The translations under genes and the position numbers were made by a program. A stretch of DNA of 64,000 nt from Apostichopus japonicus (lineage: Eukaryota; Echinodermata; Holothuroidea; Aspidochirotida; Stichopodidae): the NCBI RefSeq assembly GCF_037975245.1, contig NC_092582.1:1384001-1448000 (forward strand), written 5' to 3'. Shown here piece after piece: positions 24,001 to 35,989 of this stretch (position 1 is the first letter of the stretch; each line of letters begins with the position of its first letter). The notes under the pieces are model-generated. The model was not told the origin of the DNA and did no database searches. It worked only from the letters and a program-made list of their open reading frames with translations.

Positions 24001-27000
24001 ATAAGTTTTGAGTTGAGTTTCTCAGTGGATGATCTAAAATGCTCATAGCATATTTCATAGTTCATAAATCAATTATCTGCAGAAGTCAAATTGATTTGTT
24101 TGCTTAATGTAAGGTTTTGGAGACAACTATCACTGAATGGCAGGCTGGAAAGTGTGGTTATATCAGGCAAGAAATCCACATGTTTGATCTCTATATCTAT
24201 TGGTTTGTATTATCAATGTGGTGTACATCCTAAACTAGACCATAAACTAGTTATTTCCTCTTGTCTTGTAGAACTCTCCAGAGATTCATGAAGAACCGTC
24301 TGCTTGTCCCACTCCTGGAAGGTAAACTCAGCCTCCCTAATGAGTTTGACCCTAACATTTTCGACTACAGTATCCTTGATGATGTCCTCAGCGTTGAAGG
24401 ACTCGGTGACATTCCAGACAAGATCAGATGTCCTCCTAAAGTTAAGAAAAGGTTAGGATGCCCTCCTAAATTAAGAAAAGGTTAGGATTTCCTCCTAGGT
24501 AAGGATGTCCTCCTAAAGTTAAGACAAGGTAATAATGTCCTCCTAAAGTTAAGAAGTGTCAAATTTTAATTGGAAATTAAATTGTGAAGTAAAGAACAAT
24601 ATAGGTATATGGACACTTTCCTACTCAGTGGGTGATATGTATGGTTCTGTTGTAAAAGCTTTGCTATGCTTTTTTAAATTGTGACATGTGACAGCCTGGA
24701 GATGCCAAACTGTTACTAGTGTAACGTGAATGGCCTTTATACTCATCCGTAGTAAACTGTGCACTTATCTACATAACCAGCCATGTCATGAATATTCATA
24801 ATCTTTTAGGATGTAATTTTGGGAGGTTAAATGTTAATTGATGTGTTTTTTTGTCTCATTAAGAGAGTTATGGATTTAGTAAACCAACATTATCATTAAG
24901 ATAAATGTCTACGACATGTCTGCACATGTTTGGGGGCATAATGTTATTGTTGTTAATTAAATAGTTAAAGGGATTGTACTTGACATGTTTTAATGTTATA
25001 TTGCGTGGTATATGGACCAGAGTGTGACGATCAAACATAAGCCTGTGAAATTGTTCTTCTCAGAAGAACCGGCACTCACATACTCTAAGGTCTTGTGCGC
25101 AGAGTCACTTTTGTTGTGTGTTTGTAACCTGGCCTGGTCTCTAGTTGCTGCTCTGCGGTTAACTGATACACAGGCTAGCATCGATTTCTCCATACAAATC
25201 TTTAGGCAGTATTCTTGGCCGTGCTAAGGACCCCTCGGACCGCAACACTATAAAGAGAAAATTCATATGAAAATCAAAGCCAATTGAGATGGTAGCTCAG
25301 TCTGTATCATGCAGTGCTGTTCAAAGATACAAGTCACCCAGTATCATACTTTCCATTCTTATACCAACGGATCAAAATTTGAATATTGTTTCAAAAGTGC
25401 TGGATGGTCTTGATTCCGACTGAGGCCTGTTCCATATGTCATCACTGATTGTCTTTTACTGTTTAGATGAGCACCTTCAAAGACCTCTACGAGGACCGCA
25501 CTGGAACCGAATTCGTCAGACCCAAGGACAAACGTCTCAGCAAGCAGACCTTCCGCAGGTAAGAAGGTTGTGTTGAATATTCATGGTGTATGAAGTGAAT
25601 AATTTAGCATATATTAAATAATCTAAGAATGTTCTCTGCTAGAAAACTACTGCTGTGCAGAAATTAGTAACTTGACTTTAACACAACTTGAACTTGAGCT
25701 GAAACTGTACTAAAATATATAAGCTTGATCATTGGGACAACATTGTATTGTATTTTAAGGTATCGTCTTGTTCTTTATGATAATATAATTTAGTGTAATA
25801 TATTATGATATTGTAAGGTACCTTATATAGGGATAATATATTTGTTGGATGACACGCTTGATTAATTTTCCCTGCTTCATTACTCACAGCTACCTCCAGC
25901 AATCTTTCACCAACATGCAGGACGAGTGGGGTATCTTTGAGAATGTTAATAACCCAGTTATGACTCCCAACAAGCCAGTCAAGTCTATGACTGGTAGCAA
26001 GGTCACCAATGGCCGCCGATTCTTTGATGAGCATGTTAAGGAAACCGACCCTAACAGCATCATTGGCAACCTCCTCATGGACTATGACAGGTATGCTGTC
26101 AACAAATAAGACCTAATACCCAGAAAAGTGGACCAAACTGTGGGCATTTCACCTGCTAAAATTAGCTTAACACATATTAACTTATATATTCACCAAACTG
26201 TTGGGATTTCACTTGCCAAATTAGCTCAACTCAATTGTAGTTATATATTCATCAAACTTTGGGATTTCACTAGCTAAATTAGCTTAACACATTTAAAGTG
26301 ACATATTTCATCAAAATAGATGATTTAATTTTGGTTGAGAAATGAACTTCCTTTCGTTCTTTAGTTTCGTGGTTTGATTGCTTATTGGTATTATGATTCT
26401 TTATCCTGTAAAGTGGAATGACCAAGCTGTATTTTGTCTTTGAATTAAACAGCGAGTACACAGTACCACTCATCACCACGATCTTTGCCAAGGTCCTGAA
26501 CCAATGTTTTGATACACTCGTCGGATTGGCCGACAGCTTGAACATCCTCCATGGTGTCCCAACTATGTCCAGTGTCCATGATGAGCAATATGAATGGATC
26601 AAGCACCCTGCTGTCCAGGTGAGGACAAAAATATCTTATATGACCAAGCTGTATTTTGTCTTTGAATTAAACAGCGAGTACACAGTACCACTCATCACCA
26701 AGATCTTTGCCAAGGTCCTGAACCAATGTTTTGATACACTCGTCGGATTGGCCGACAGCTTGAACATCCTCCATGGTGTCCCAACTATGTCCAGTGTCCA
26801 TGATGAGCAATATGAATGGATCAAGCACCCTGCTGTCCAGGTGAGGACAAAAATATCTTAACTCCTACCACCTCCATAACAAATGAAGCTACTGAAACCA
26901 AGTTAATTTACAAGCTAGGCCCTAACTGGCTTAATGTTGAATGTTTTAGCCCAAAAAATGTCAATATAAGCTTACAATCTGATATTTATGCATTAGCGAC

Positions 27001-30000
27001 ATGATAGAAATAAGTAGTATCCCATACATATATCTGAAAGCAGAGTTTTAAGGTTAAGAAGCTTTGTCCAAATGTTGGGAATAAGCTCCTTGAATTGCCA
27101 ATTAACTCTTGCTCTCTGAGGTAGAAATACAAAACTAACACTAGGAGGATCTGACAACAGTTACAGCTTTTTTCAGCTTAAAATTGTCTGGTGGAATTTA
27201 AGTTGTCTGTTATGGTTGGAAGAAAGTAATTTGTAAATTGCAAAGGAAACCAACAAAACATACTGTATGGTAAAAGGTATGTTCAAAGTGTGTGGAAAAT
27301 GATTTGCAACTGTTTTGTAGTAAGATTTTTCCTTTCCTTGTTTTTTTGTGGCTGCAGGCTTTCGTCAGGATCTACGCTCCACGTCTCGCCACCTACTACT
27401 CTGACCTCTACACCAACTCTGAGCTTAACAGCATGGTCCACAGCCGCTACCACAACCCATTCTGGTTGACACCAACTAACCCAGAATTCCTTGATTCCAT
27501 GAAGGGTAGAATTCAACTTGAATGGAATGAATATTTGATAGAAAAAATGTAGTTTTGAAATTAATGAAATAATGAAATAATGTCTGTATTGATAACAGAT
27601 TGATGTGTGTTATTTATCAAGACATTGTTGGCTGATTGTCAAAAATGTAAAACAGTGTCTTTGACATTTCAAGGAAACTTTCCTGGAAATAGGCTGCTTC
27701 CTCAATCCCCCTTTTTTGGAGAGGTGAAGTGGGGTGGGGGTGGAATAAGAAGGAAAGGTTGGGGGCATGTGTGTGCGTGTAATTTCATCCTTCTTCAAGC
27801 ATAAGGTTTGATAAGAACATTTCATTGTATGAGCTCATGCCAGTTCAATGAATCAGTTTTCCTTTTGATCTAACATCAGACACACATGACAGACCTCATC
27901 GACATTTGCCAGGGCTTTGGCCAGCACAAGGGTGAACTCTCAGACGAAGAGCCATTCTATGGCCTCTCCGGATCTATTGAGAGCATCGCTGATGGCAGTG
28001 AGGGCGACATCGCTTTTGTTGAACTCGAGAGTTTAGTCAAAGAACTGGACAAGATGGGCCAGAAAATTTTGGACTACGTTATCGTCACTCCACTTGGTCT
28101 CGTCAAGGAAGTCACCGAAGAAATGATCACAAACATTACCTTCTTGAGGAACGTAACCTTCGGTGTCAAGGCCTTCCCCGCTCTCTTGACCTCTTTCAAC
28201 AAGACAGGTCAGTAACAATTGTTCTTTGGCTATTAGTCAACAGCCTCTTTTGAATTATCTGGACATGTCTTTACCTTTCTCAGACCACAAACACCGGAAA
28301 AGAAGCAGAAGTTTTACCCTTTGTTTGAACTTTTTGCTCCTGTAACATCTCTGTGTACAAGTTTGTTACCAGGGTAACCTATCTCAGCATCAGATCCTGT
28401 GACATATAGTATTTCTTTCTTACAGGCTTCCTTTTTACTTTCATCTTTATTAGCCCTCAGCTGCCTTATTTTCTTCCTTTCTGTTTTGTTTCTTACAGGA
28501 AGCTGGAGATGGAATGTTACCAAGGCTCTCTTGGATGCCCAGAAGATCTTTGCCGATGCACAGAACAACGAAGACCAGTACCACATATTTGGATCAGCCA
28601 GCATCTTTGCTCCTGGGACCGTCAAACTGGCCCCATCCCCATCCAAGACCAGACCTATGCCACGTACCTCGGACCCAACCTTACCCGCTCATTTGAGGCC
28701 ATCAGCAAGCCATCCACCTGTGAGTTCATATTTCATTTGTTTGTAGTAAATAATTTCTTCTCATGTTTTCATGCCACTGCTCTCAAAACTGTGAGACATG
28801 GATCCTATTTTTAGATAGATAGATGGATAGAAACTTTATTGTCCATTTCAGAAAACAAGAACCGGAAAATTAGAAGCAAGAAGTAAAAAGCCTACTATCC
28901 TGCTGTTGCATATAATGATATCAACTTGGTTCAATAAATTTGAAGAAAATTAAAGTTATGGGTTTGTCAAGCTTCTTAAGGAAATGAAACCCCTTTTTCT
29001 TTAATTAATAGTTGACTGGTGGAAGGAGAGACGTCACATCTGCACCGGAGAATCTTACACCAACGTCATCGAACAGAGGAACGGAACCTGCAAGGCCATC
29101 GTCAAGGAAGTCACTTGCGGAGGAATGCCACGACCCAAGGTCATCAGTGTCGGAACCACCGAGAACAAGAAACCAGACGTTGTCGGGATGTGCAGGTGAG
29201 GATACAATCTTATTCTGTTTAATTAGAGAAGCAAGGAGAATGAAGTAAAGGATGCCAGGACAAAATTGAAAATTAAAGCATATTAAGAACCTCTTAGGAA
29301 TAATTCAAGTGGTTCAGAGCTGGCATAGATGAGTCAACTATGATAGGCAGTTCTAAAAAGGTTAAAATTGAAGTATCGGACAGCTGTTCCTTGGTAAGAT
29401 CTGAAAAGAAAAAAAAAACAAAGCAACAAAGTTAAGTTTAATAACATAAAAATGGAAATTATTTAGTTTACTCTGTTTTTCATGAATGTAGAGTTCTCTC
29501 CTCTACCTCACAACACTGAAGTTTTGTCTTCATATTCATGACTTCCAAGCCCCCCACCCTACCCCTTCTCCACGATACGTCTTTTATGTGCAGTTGATAT
29601 CCTGCTACAGTGTATGGGTAAGAGACGAGTAGCTTGAGATATTTTCTATGACTTTTGAGTCATAATTACGGTCATGGTAGATTCAATGCATTCTTTTCAT
29701 TTCAACATCTTCTTTGATATTATTTTGAGATCGTTCTTTTGCTATTTCCAGCCGTCCAACCTCTATCGTTCGTGAGATGGCATAGTTTATGTGTGACAAT
29801 GGCCATGGCTATGTGACCCCAGTCATGGTGCCAACCACTTGCTCATGTGAAGATATTGAATACATCCCAGACTGGACCAACGATACCGTCTGGAACAGCA
29901 CTACTTTAAACCATACCATCACTGAGCATTTTGAAACTCTCATGCCAGGTAAGTGACCTGTTTCTGTACATTATCAGTGTCCATCAGGAACTACATGGAA

Positions 30001-30893
30001 ATATCTGTTCCTGTACATTATAAGCATCTTTCAGAAATTACATGGAAATATCTGTTTCTGTACATTATCAGTATCCGTCAGAAAAGTTTTTAGTTTCCAC
30101 CCTTTTGTGTTCCACACAGGTTCACAAAGCAAACGTTTAGCTTCAGAGCCAGAGAAAAATAATGATTTTTAGGGAAATGGACTAAGGCTACTGGATATTA
30201 GTAATTAAAGGCAAAACAGCTCATTTACATAAATGAATAATAATGATGACTTGTACCAAGCAGTCAAAATTGGTAAAGATTCTATAAATTATGCTTGGGT
30301 GCTGAGATATACTGGTGAGATATCAGGAAAAATGATATCTTTCAATCCAAGAAACTTACATATTGTTAAATAAATATTACAAGTTTGCTAAATAAACTTG
30401 CAAAAGGGAATGAATTAGAAAACAAAACTATATTGGAATAACCTCAACTTGAGATTTTAGAAATAATGTAATGTTGTTTTATACTTCAAACAGACCATTT
30501 TTCATTGTTGTAATTTAATTCAATGTACAATCTATATCCGAAAACCAGATGTCGAAAAGTAAAGAATATAGAGGACAGAAGAATTGAATTATTCTTCATA
30601 AAAATGGTTTGCTTTCTTCTATAATTGCAGGTAATAAGGCCTTCTGGATGAACCACACACTCAACAGCAACTTTATGATTGGTATTCCCAAGAATGTCAC
30701 CCGTAAAGACACCACCGCAATCCTTGGCGATGTGAACATCAAGCCCCTGGATACTTGTGAGGCTAACTGGTACGGTTTCGAATGGCACAAGGAATGGTTC
30801 CCTGAAACAAACCGTCCCGTCTGCTTGGGCCCCGTCAACGGTCTCCGTCGTGTCCTCACCTGTGAATGTGTCCAGACTAAGATCATGCCATAA
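17012..30893 (+). CDS. MYP: Major yolk protein-like WAP-transferrin (21 inferred exons, with breaks)
   Basis: Secreted iron-binding-family glycoprotein, the main echinoderm yolk and coelomic protein. Exons inferred from GT-AG and phase: 17012-17078, 17911-18078, 18735-19002, 19249-19360, 19903-20134, 20317-20502, 21407-21573, 21970-22250, 22543-22857, 23227-23338, 23725-23874, 24272-24422, 25467-25558, 25890-26090, 26453-26618, 27358-27505, 27880-28207, 28499-28719, 29012-29195, 29752-29948, 30631-30893; about 1336 residues, close to the family size as I recall it. Signal peptide, WAP domain (about 23-75), transferrin lobe 1 from VVRMCVTSPCELRKCQ, lobe 2 from PTVRFCVAKPEEYNKC, with a Cys-poor insert (exons 12-16, one Cys) as in toposome. 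Many N-glycosylation sites. Breaks: TGA 20379, TAG 29783, frame jumps in or between exons 8/9, 11/12, 16/17 and in 18, and an AT in place of the exon-12 GT donor. Confidence 0.82.
17165..17880. repeat. 21-bp minisatellite in intron 1 of the MYP-like gene
   Basis: More than 30 head-to-tail copies of GACTCCACCAGATAGGTGTAA and close variants fill most of intron 1. Because 21 is divisible by three and the unit lacks stops in some minus-strand frames, it yields long artificial ORFs (repeats of VESYTYL). I do not treat those as genes. Confidence 0.95.
18079..18734. other. Intron 2 of the MYP-like gene
   Basis: AT-rich intron of 656 bp with a GTAAGA donor and a GCCGACAG acceptor. No element or exon is seen in it. 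Confidence 0.6.
20379..20381 (+). other. In-frame TGA in exon 6 at a position where cysteine is expected
   Basis: The frame is fixed by phase from exon 5 and by the downstream transferrin-like text (NQRVDEFTGILGSLRCV), which resembles the YYGYTGAFRCL region of transferrins. Transferrins have a Cys near this point. A TGC or TGT to TGA change would explain it. Confidence 0.75.
24424..24562. repeat. Five degenerate units of about 30 bp at the exon-12 donor
   Basis: Units of the form ATGTCCTCCTAAAGTTAAG followed by AAAAGGTTAGG repeat about five times, shortening in the middle. Units carry donor-like AAGGTTAGG, TAGGTAAGG or AAGGTAATA sequences. The coding frame runs into the first unit, where the expected GT after GACAAG at 24422 reads AT. 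Confidence 0.7.
24563..25466. other. Intron 12 of the MYP-like gene
   Basis: AT-rich, no exon supported. Near its end, 25412-25431 matches the end of the exon-like ORF at 34292-34575 (GATTCCGACTGA then GCCTGTT), so a fragment of some repeat or gene is shared. Confidence 0.4.
26130..26315. repeat. Three diverged tandem units of about 61 bp in intron 14
   Basis: Units begin CACCAAACTGT or a variant, then GGGATTTCAC and AAATTAGCTTAACAC. They lie just after exon 14 and do not affect a splice site that I can see. Confidence 0.6.
26418..26861 (+). repeat. Tandem 222-bp duplication carrying MYP exon 15 and its splice sites
   Basis: 26418-26639 and 26640-26861 are almost identical. I see one exonic difference, ACG versus AAG (Thr to Lys) in PLIT-T/K-IFAKVL. 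Each copy holds the acceptor TTAAACAG, the 166-nt exon (26453-26618 and 26675-26840) and the donor GTGAGG, with only 56 bp between the exon copies. The exon runs phase 2 to phase 0, so including both would shift the frame. Reading straight through the 56-bp spacer keeps the frame, because 222 is a multiple of three. Confidence 0.9.
29959..30083. repeat. Two to three tandem units of about 50 bp in intron 20
   Basis: Repeats of CTGTACATTATCAG or a variant, then CAGAAATTACATGGAAATAT. Low functional significance. Confidence 0.6.
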
Positions 30894-31325
30894 TCCGCCT
30901 AAACTTATCTGAACACTTTTTTTTTTATTTTTTTACGAAAATGGCAGGAACGTGTTTACCTTTTCATTGCGATCCTTGTTTTTTCTCACTCGATGTCCCA
31001 ACTTGATTGCTTGATGCAAACTTAGCTTTTTCTGAGAAAATTTGGAAGGCTGACCTTCTTGTCATTTAACTCTGTAGTTAATTCAGGTGTTGCTGTTTTT
31101 TATTGTTTTTTTTTTCTCTCTCTATTTTTGCCAAACTAGTATTATTCGATTTGCAGTAATTTTGTGGCTTTTGAAAAACAGGTGCAAGGATGTACCTAAT
31201 TTTTTTCCCCTAACATGATTATTTGTCATTTTTTTAGTAATGTTTTTTTTTTTTGTGTAATTGAGTTTATAATGTATAGATGTGTGTGAACAATCTATAA
31301 AGAATAAAAATCTATGCAACTATAA
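30894..31325 (+). other. 3' UTR and polyadenylation signal of the MYP-like gene
   Basis: After the TAA at 30891-30893 comes a T-rich trailer with AATAAA at 31303-31308 and a plausible cleavage region some 15-20 bases further. No other transcription end signal lies closer. I did not recognise a SECIS-like structure, but none can be excluded by eye. Confidence 0.55.
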
Positions 31326-32122
31326 ACTGTCTCATTGCGTAGGCCATCAGTGTTTTGTTGTCTCTGTTCTTATATTTTATATTTTAAGAAGGAGTAAATT
31401 CCAACAGATTTTGCTGCCTTGTAAGAATATTAGACCGTGTTGAATTAATCGGTAGCTGTACTGTTTAACTTGTGTATCGATTGGTTTTGAAAACTGGTCA
31501 AAGTAAAAATAGTGAGGAGAGAGTCAACCAGCTAGAGAGGATATCCTCATTTCAATATTTAGGGGAACTCCTTTTTTTAAGTTGCAGACTTGAAGAATTC
31601 TACTGCTGCTGTGAGAGCATTTTTTCATAAGAAAAAATGTTTCATTACCAAAATACGATCCTGCAATATATTTTGGAAGAGATTGGCTTTTGAAGAATGT
31701 TGGCAAATTAGTTTGAGAAGTTGGTAATACTTTTCATGAATCCAAGCTGTGACAGTGCTCGCGTGCACGAAGGCACAGATTCCCCTTCCAACATCCAGTT
31801 TGGGTAAAATGGTTTAGGATGTTTTAGCTTCAGCCAGGGAAGAATTAGACCACTACTACATGTCAGTATTCCTCTATTTTACCTTAAATAACAACAAAAA
31901 AAGAAACGTCTAACCAAATTTATAGTCTAAATGTGCCTAGGAATTCACCATTTGACATCTAAACATTTCTATTTTCTGGAGAGGACCTCCACACCCCATA
32001 CATGGTATTTGGCTTCAAAGTTCCCAACCTCTCCTTGTTTCACCTCTGGCCCCTTTCATAAAGGTCCATTCCCCTACCTAAAACTGTTGGGGAAATTGAG
32101 GAAAGACCTCCCCCTTGATGAT
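31326..32122. other. Gene-free stretch downstream of the MYP-like gene
   Basis: No supported gene or element. Short ORFs only. Confidence 0.4.
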
Positions 32123-32513
32123 ACAGCCTCACCTCAAACAAATCGGGCTCCTACGCCCTTGTGTACCACCCCATCCCCCCTACTCCGCCTTTGAAATCAT
32201 GTGCATATTACTTTGTGAGTGGGAATTAAATGATCTTGAAGATATCAAATAAAACAAAAGTGTTTTAGGAGACTAGGGTTGTGAGGTATTACAGCCCCAC
32301 CCCAAATCAAATCGGGCTCTTACGCCCTTGTGTACCACCCCATCCCCCACTCCGCCTTTGAAATCCTGTGCATATTACTTTGTGAGTGGGAATTAAATGA
32401 TCTTGAAGATATCAAATAAAACAAAAGTGTTTTAGGAGACTAGGGTTGTGAGGTATTACAGCCCCAACCCAAATCAAATCGGGCTCCTACGCCCTTGTGT
32501 ACCACCCCATCCC
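32123..32513. repeat. Tandem repeat, about 168-bp unit, 2.3 copies
   Basis: Units start near 32123, 32291 and 32458 with ACAGCC and then AATCGGGCTC, TACGCCCTTGTGTACC. The copies differ by few bases, so the duplication is recent. The TACGCCCTT motif resembles the ends of the small TIR elements elsewhere in the window. Confidence 0.8.
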
Positions 32514-33507
32514 TTCATCTCTGTGAGATATTTTCAACTGTGGTGTGGCGGAGAGCTTTTAAAAGAGGCACGGAAGTGCTAGTACAAACGATAATATTCA
32601 AGTAGGGTTCAAAGATCATGTGTGTATTTTAAGATTTTTTTGTACACGAGTTTTAATGGAATGATCGTTATGAAACTGACCTTTTAGTGGGTAACTTCCA
32701 TGCATATTGGTATCATATTGCGGGGGGGGGGGGGGGGTGGCGGGGGTGGTTTAACGGTTATGCTTTGTACTGAAACTAAAGAGAGCAAAAACGTGTGAAA
32801 GGATATCAGAGTTTATCAGAGGATATCAGCGTGTTTACCTTTCAAAAAACAAGGATGCATTATCGAGGGACCATTTATCCTGTTTATTCAGACCACCGAG
32901 GAGAGTTTTGTAGACACAATCTGATATATATGATCCTGAATGTAATCAGTTACGAGGAACGGTCAAGTTTGACTTTTTTTGTGGAGAGCCCCCGACTCTC
33001 CTCTTTCCCTCACCTCCTCCCCCTTCCTTGTCCAGCAGTGTAGCCTGTGTAAGAGGTTGCGCCCCTGACATCAATAATGGAAAGAACATAAAAAAGTAAT
33101 TACAGCAATAAGAGTATCACGAATTGACCCAATGGTGCACTGAAGCAGCAAAGCTAGAATATTTACTGACCATGAGTCATGGTCAGTTATGCGTCCTAGA
33201 CGACTAATTATGACCACGTGACGTAAAAGTTTCGTCAGCATTATCTACTGCTACAAGGCATGTTTGGTTACATTGTTTAACGCAATAGTTGATACATAAG
33301 TGGAATCGGGAACGACAGATTCTGAGTATGGTTCATGCAGTTTTTCGTAAGAAATTATCATTTTCACTTTGTAAATCTTATGAATATGCGAAGACAGAGA
33401 AATAGAAGTTCATTTTTATGTGGGTAGGATTGGTACCTATTGCAATTGATATAATATTTTGTGTTAAGAACATATTTATGTAACATTTTACATGTCAATA
33501 AATTAAA
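32514..33507. other. Gene-free stretch with a poly-G tract
   Basis: Contains a G run at about 32721-32737. I see no gene. Confidence 0.4.
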
Positions 33508-34000
33508 ACCAATAACAATAACAACAACAACAACAATAACAATAATAATAACAACAACAATACCAATACCAATAACAATAACAACAACAATAACAACAAC
33601 AATAACAACAACAACAATAATAACAATAACAATAATAACAACAACAAGAACAACAACGACGACGACAACAATAATAATAATAATAATCAACAATAATCAA
33701 CAATAATAATAATCAGCAGTTATTTTTACGACGCTTAAGCGACCACAAATGTGGGGAGCCCGCAAGGGCTTATGAATTACAACTTCCACGTCAGGTGGCT
33801 TCCAATTCAACATTTTAACTCAAATTTGGAATCTTTTCAATTCAAAATAGAAAGTCATTTCAGATGGGAAAACGGTAGATTGCTCTTGGATGAAAAACCA
33901 ACCTTACTATGACCCGGCCGGGAATCGAACCCCGAACCTCCCGATTGCTAAGCATATTGCTTTAAATGCCACCGCCTTTACCCACTCGGCCACAGTACTG
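33508..34000 (-). mobile_element. tRNA-derived SINE with (TTG/TTA)n tail
   Basis: On the minus strand, about 33998-33905 looks like a tRNA of the Ser/Leu type: GTGGCCGAGTGGGTAAAGG is an A-box region and GGTTCGATTCC a B box. Insertions around the anticodon arm and a poor acceptor stem make a working tRNA unlikely. A 180-bp tRNA-unrelated body follows (33904-33720). The element ends in 200 bp of AAC/AAT trinucleotides (+ strand 33508-33716), a typical SINE tail that expanded. Confidence 0.7.
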
Positions 34001-34291
34001 GTTAGATGTCTGTGAAGATGTCTAGCTCAAACGATCATTTAGGTTTAATAAAAGATTATTGTTTGAATATAGTCCCAATAATCTCACCATATTAAAGGAT
34101 TTAACTCTAGCATAAGGCACTGCATAAATAATTGTAAACACTAAAGATCAAAACAAAATCAAGGCTCCTTATAGCAATGCATTCCTGTGCACGTCTCTAC
34201 CTCAAATAGCAAAAACAAGAAATGATAGTGAACTACATATTCATGCTTTCCTAGCATCATTTATTCATAAACTATTCCTTTGTCATTACAG

Positions 34292-34575
34292 GTAAAACCA
34301 ACACCTGCATTAGAGACCACCTACACATCACTCGGTACACTGTGGAATACAAAACTTTCCTACTACTCTGCTCAACTGATCATTACACATTGGAATTTAA
34401 GAGAGAAGAGACATTGAAGAAACTACTAATGCTGCTGTATTCATCCCTCATCAAGGAAAATATCGCAGGGTTGGATCAAGAAATGCACATATCAGCTACA
34501 TCCACAATTCAAGACAAACAGATAATGTCCTTTAAACAAATCATTGACAAAGTTCTCGATACAGATTCCGACTGA
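34292..34575 (+). CDS. Possible terminal exon, unknown protein
   Basis: An acceptor-like TTTGTCATTACAG (34279-34291) precedes a 284-nt stretch. In phase 1 it is open to TGA at 34573-34575, encoding about 94 residues, charged and leucine-rich (REETLKKLLMLLYSSLIKEN). No domain is recognised. The last 20 bases recur in intron 12 of the MYP-like gene, which favours a repeat-derived or duplicated fragment. Confidence 0.25.
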
Positions 34576-35777
34576 TGCCTGTTTTATTCTCAAATCTATA
34601 ACCCCAACCACAGCAAAACCACTTTACAATCATACATACATACATTAGTCCTTACCTTCAAATCTAAAACTCTTGCCAACATAAACAGCACTACGAACAT
34701 AGAACATTACTAACATCCTCTCTCCAACTCTAAACATACTTAAAAGATCACTTACTGTGCACAGTACTAGCACCATGTCTTCCTTTACATCTCCTGCCTT
34801 TATCGCTTCACATTTCTGGCAACCCTGTACAGTCGTAACACCATTCTTACCTTAGCATCTCACTTTTGGTAACTTTGTACAGTAGAGACACCATTCCAAC
34901 TTCACATATACACTTCTGGCCATTAATAACAAACTACTACGATAACGTGTACGGTACTAACATCATTCTTGCCTTTCAGCTAAACTTCTGCCCATGAATA
35001 AACCAACTTCTGTGTACAATACTAACCACACTCCTATTTTATCTTTCTTCACAAATTGCTAACAATAACAATTAATAATCATTGTACAGTTCTAGTCCCA
35101 CTACCACATTGATGCATCAGTGAAGCTATAGCTATAGTACCTTTGTATAGTACTATAGTACAAGCAATCTGTCTTTCACATATACACCTCTTGCTATCAA
35201 CTGGAACCTCTTAGCTTTGTATAGCTCAAGTGTTCATGTGCAGTCTTTCTACCATTTGCAGTACAGTACAACTCTATCTTTGCTGTTGACACTGCTAACT
35301 TCGAACTAAGTCTCTGTTAGTTACCTGTTCAGCAGTAACAATAAAAATCAAAACTACTAGCTTTTTACAATATAAAATAAATATACGTACTTGCTCATGT
35401 TACATACTACCAACTAGAGGAGTAATATATGCAATAAACACTCACATGTCTTCCATGACAACCTTCCATGATAACTTATCAGCAAGAGACCTGTTAGAGT
35501 AGTTTGGCTCTTAGGAAATTTTCCTCAAACGTTACAATTGTCTAAGGTATGAAAAGTTCTTTCATATAAATGTCAACGTGCCCCCAAAAATTATTTCAAG
35601 ATTAAAGTTCCAAGCACCAACACACTACACATTGGCACACGTGTTAGGAACAAGTATGTTATATTTCACTACCACCCTCATATTCTATTAATCTTATAAA
35701 TATTCTAGCAGTTTTCAACAAAGATTGTGACAAAATATTATCTCATATTGTTTGTGTTGCACTTGCTTCATATTCAG
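34576..35777. other. Gene-free stretch
   Basis: AT-rich with many short near-repeats of ACAGTACTA or GTACAGT. I can support no gene. Confidence 0.35.
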
Positions 35778-35989
35778 GTCCGTTAACAAAAAAGTCTGAC
35801 ACTGGGTTTGCCACTCCTCTATTTGAATGCAAGAAAACTAGTTGGCAATTGGTAGAGGTCAAAGAGCATTTGAGGTCTGTCACAAGACTTGCCTCACTGT
35901 TAAACCAGAAAACGTGGATATGTCACTCATGTTTGTTATCTCACATTATGCAAGAACTTTGTTCGCATTTTATGGATTGTGTAAAATAA
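35778..35989 (+). CDS. Possible terminal exon, unknown protein
   Basis: After TATTCAG (acceptor-like, 35771-35777) a phase-1 frame of 69 codons runs to TAA at 35987-35989, overlapping an AATAAA polyadenylation-like signal. It contains several Cys (WICHSCLL, ELCSHFMDC) but matches no domain that I know. A chance ORF is quite possible. Confidence 0.2.

Noticed and set aside
33364-33706. ORFs rich in Ile/Thr/Val/Tyr around the trinucleotide tract
   Set aside because: They are translations of the AAC/AAT microsatellite.
33905-33998. A functional tRNA-Ser or tRNA-Leu gene
   Set aside because: The A and B boxes are good, but the acceptor stem does not pair well and the anticodon region is irregular; the attached body and tail fit a SINE.
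25412-34583. Link between intron 12 of the MYP-like gene and the exon-like ORF at 34292
   Set aside because: Only about 20 bp match well, too little to claim a duplicated exon.
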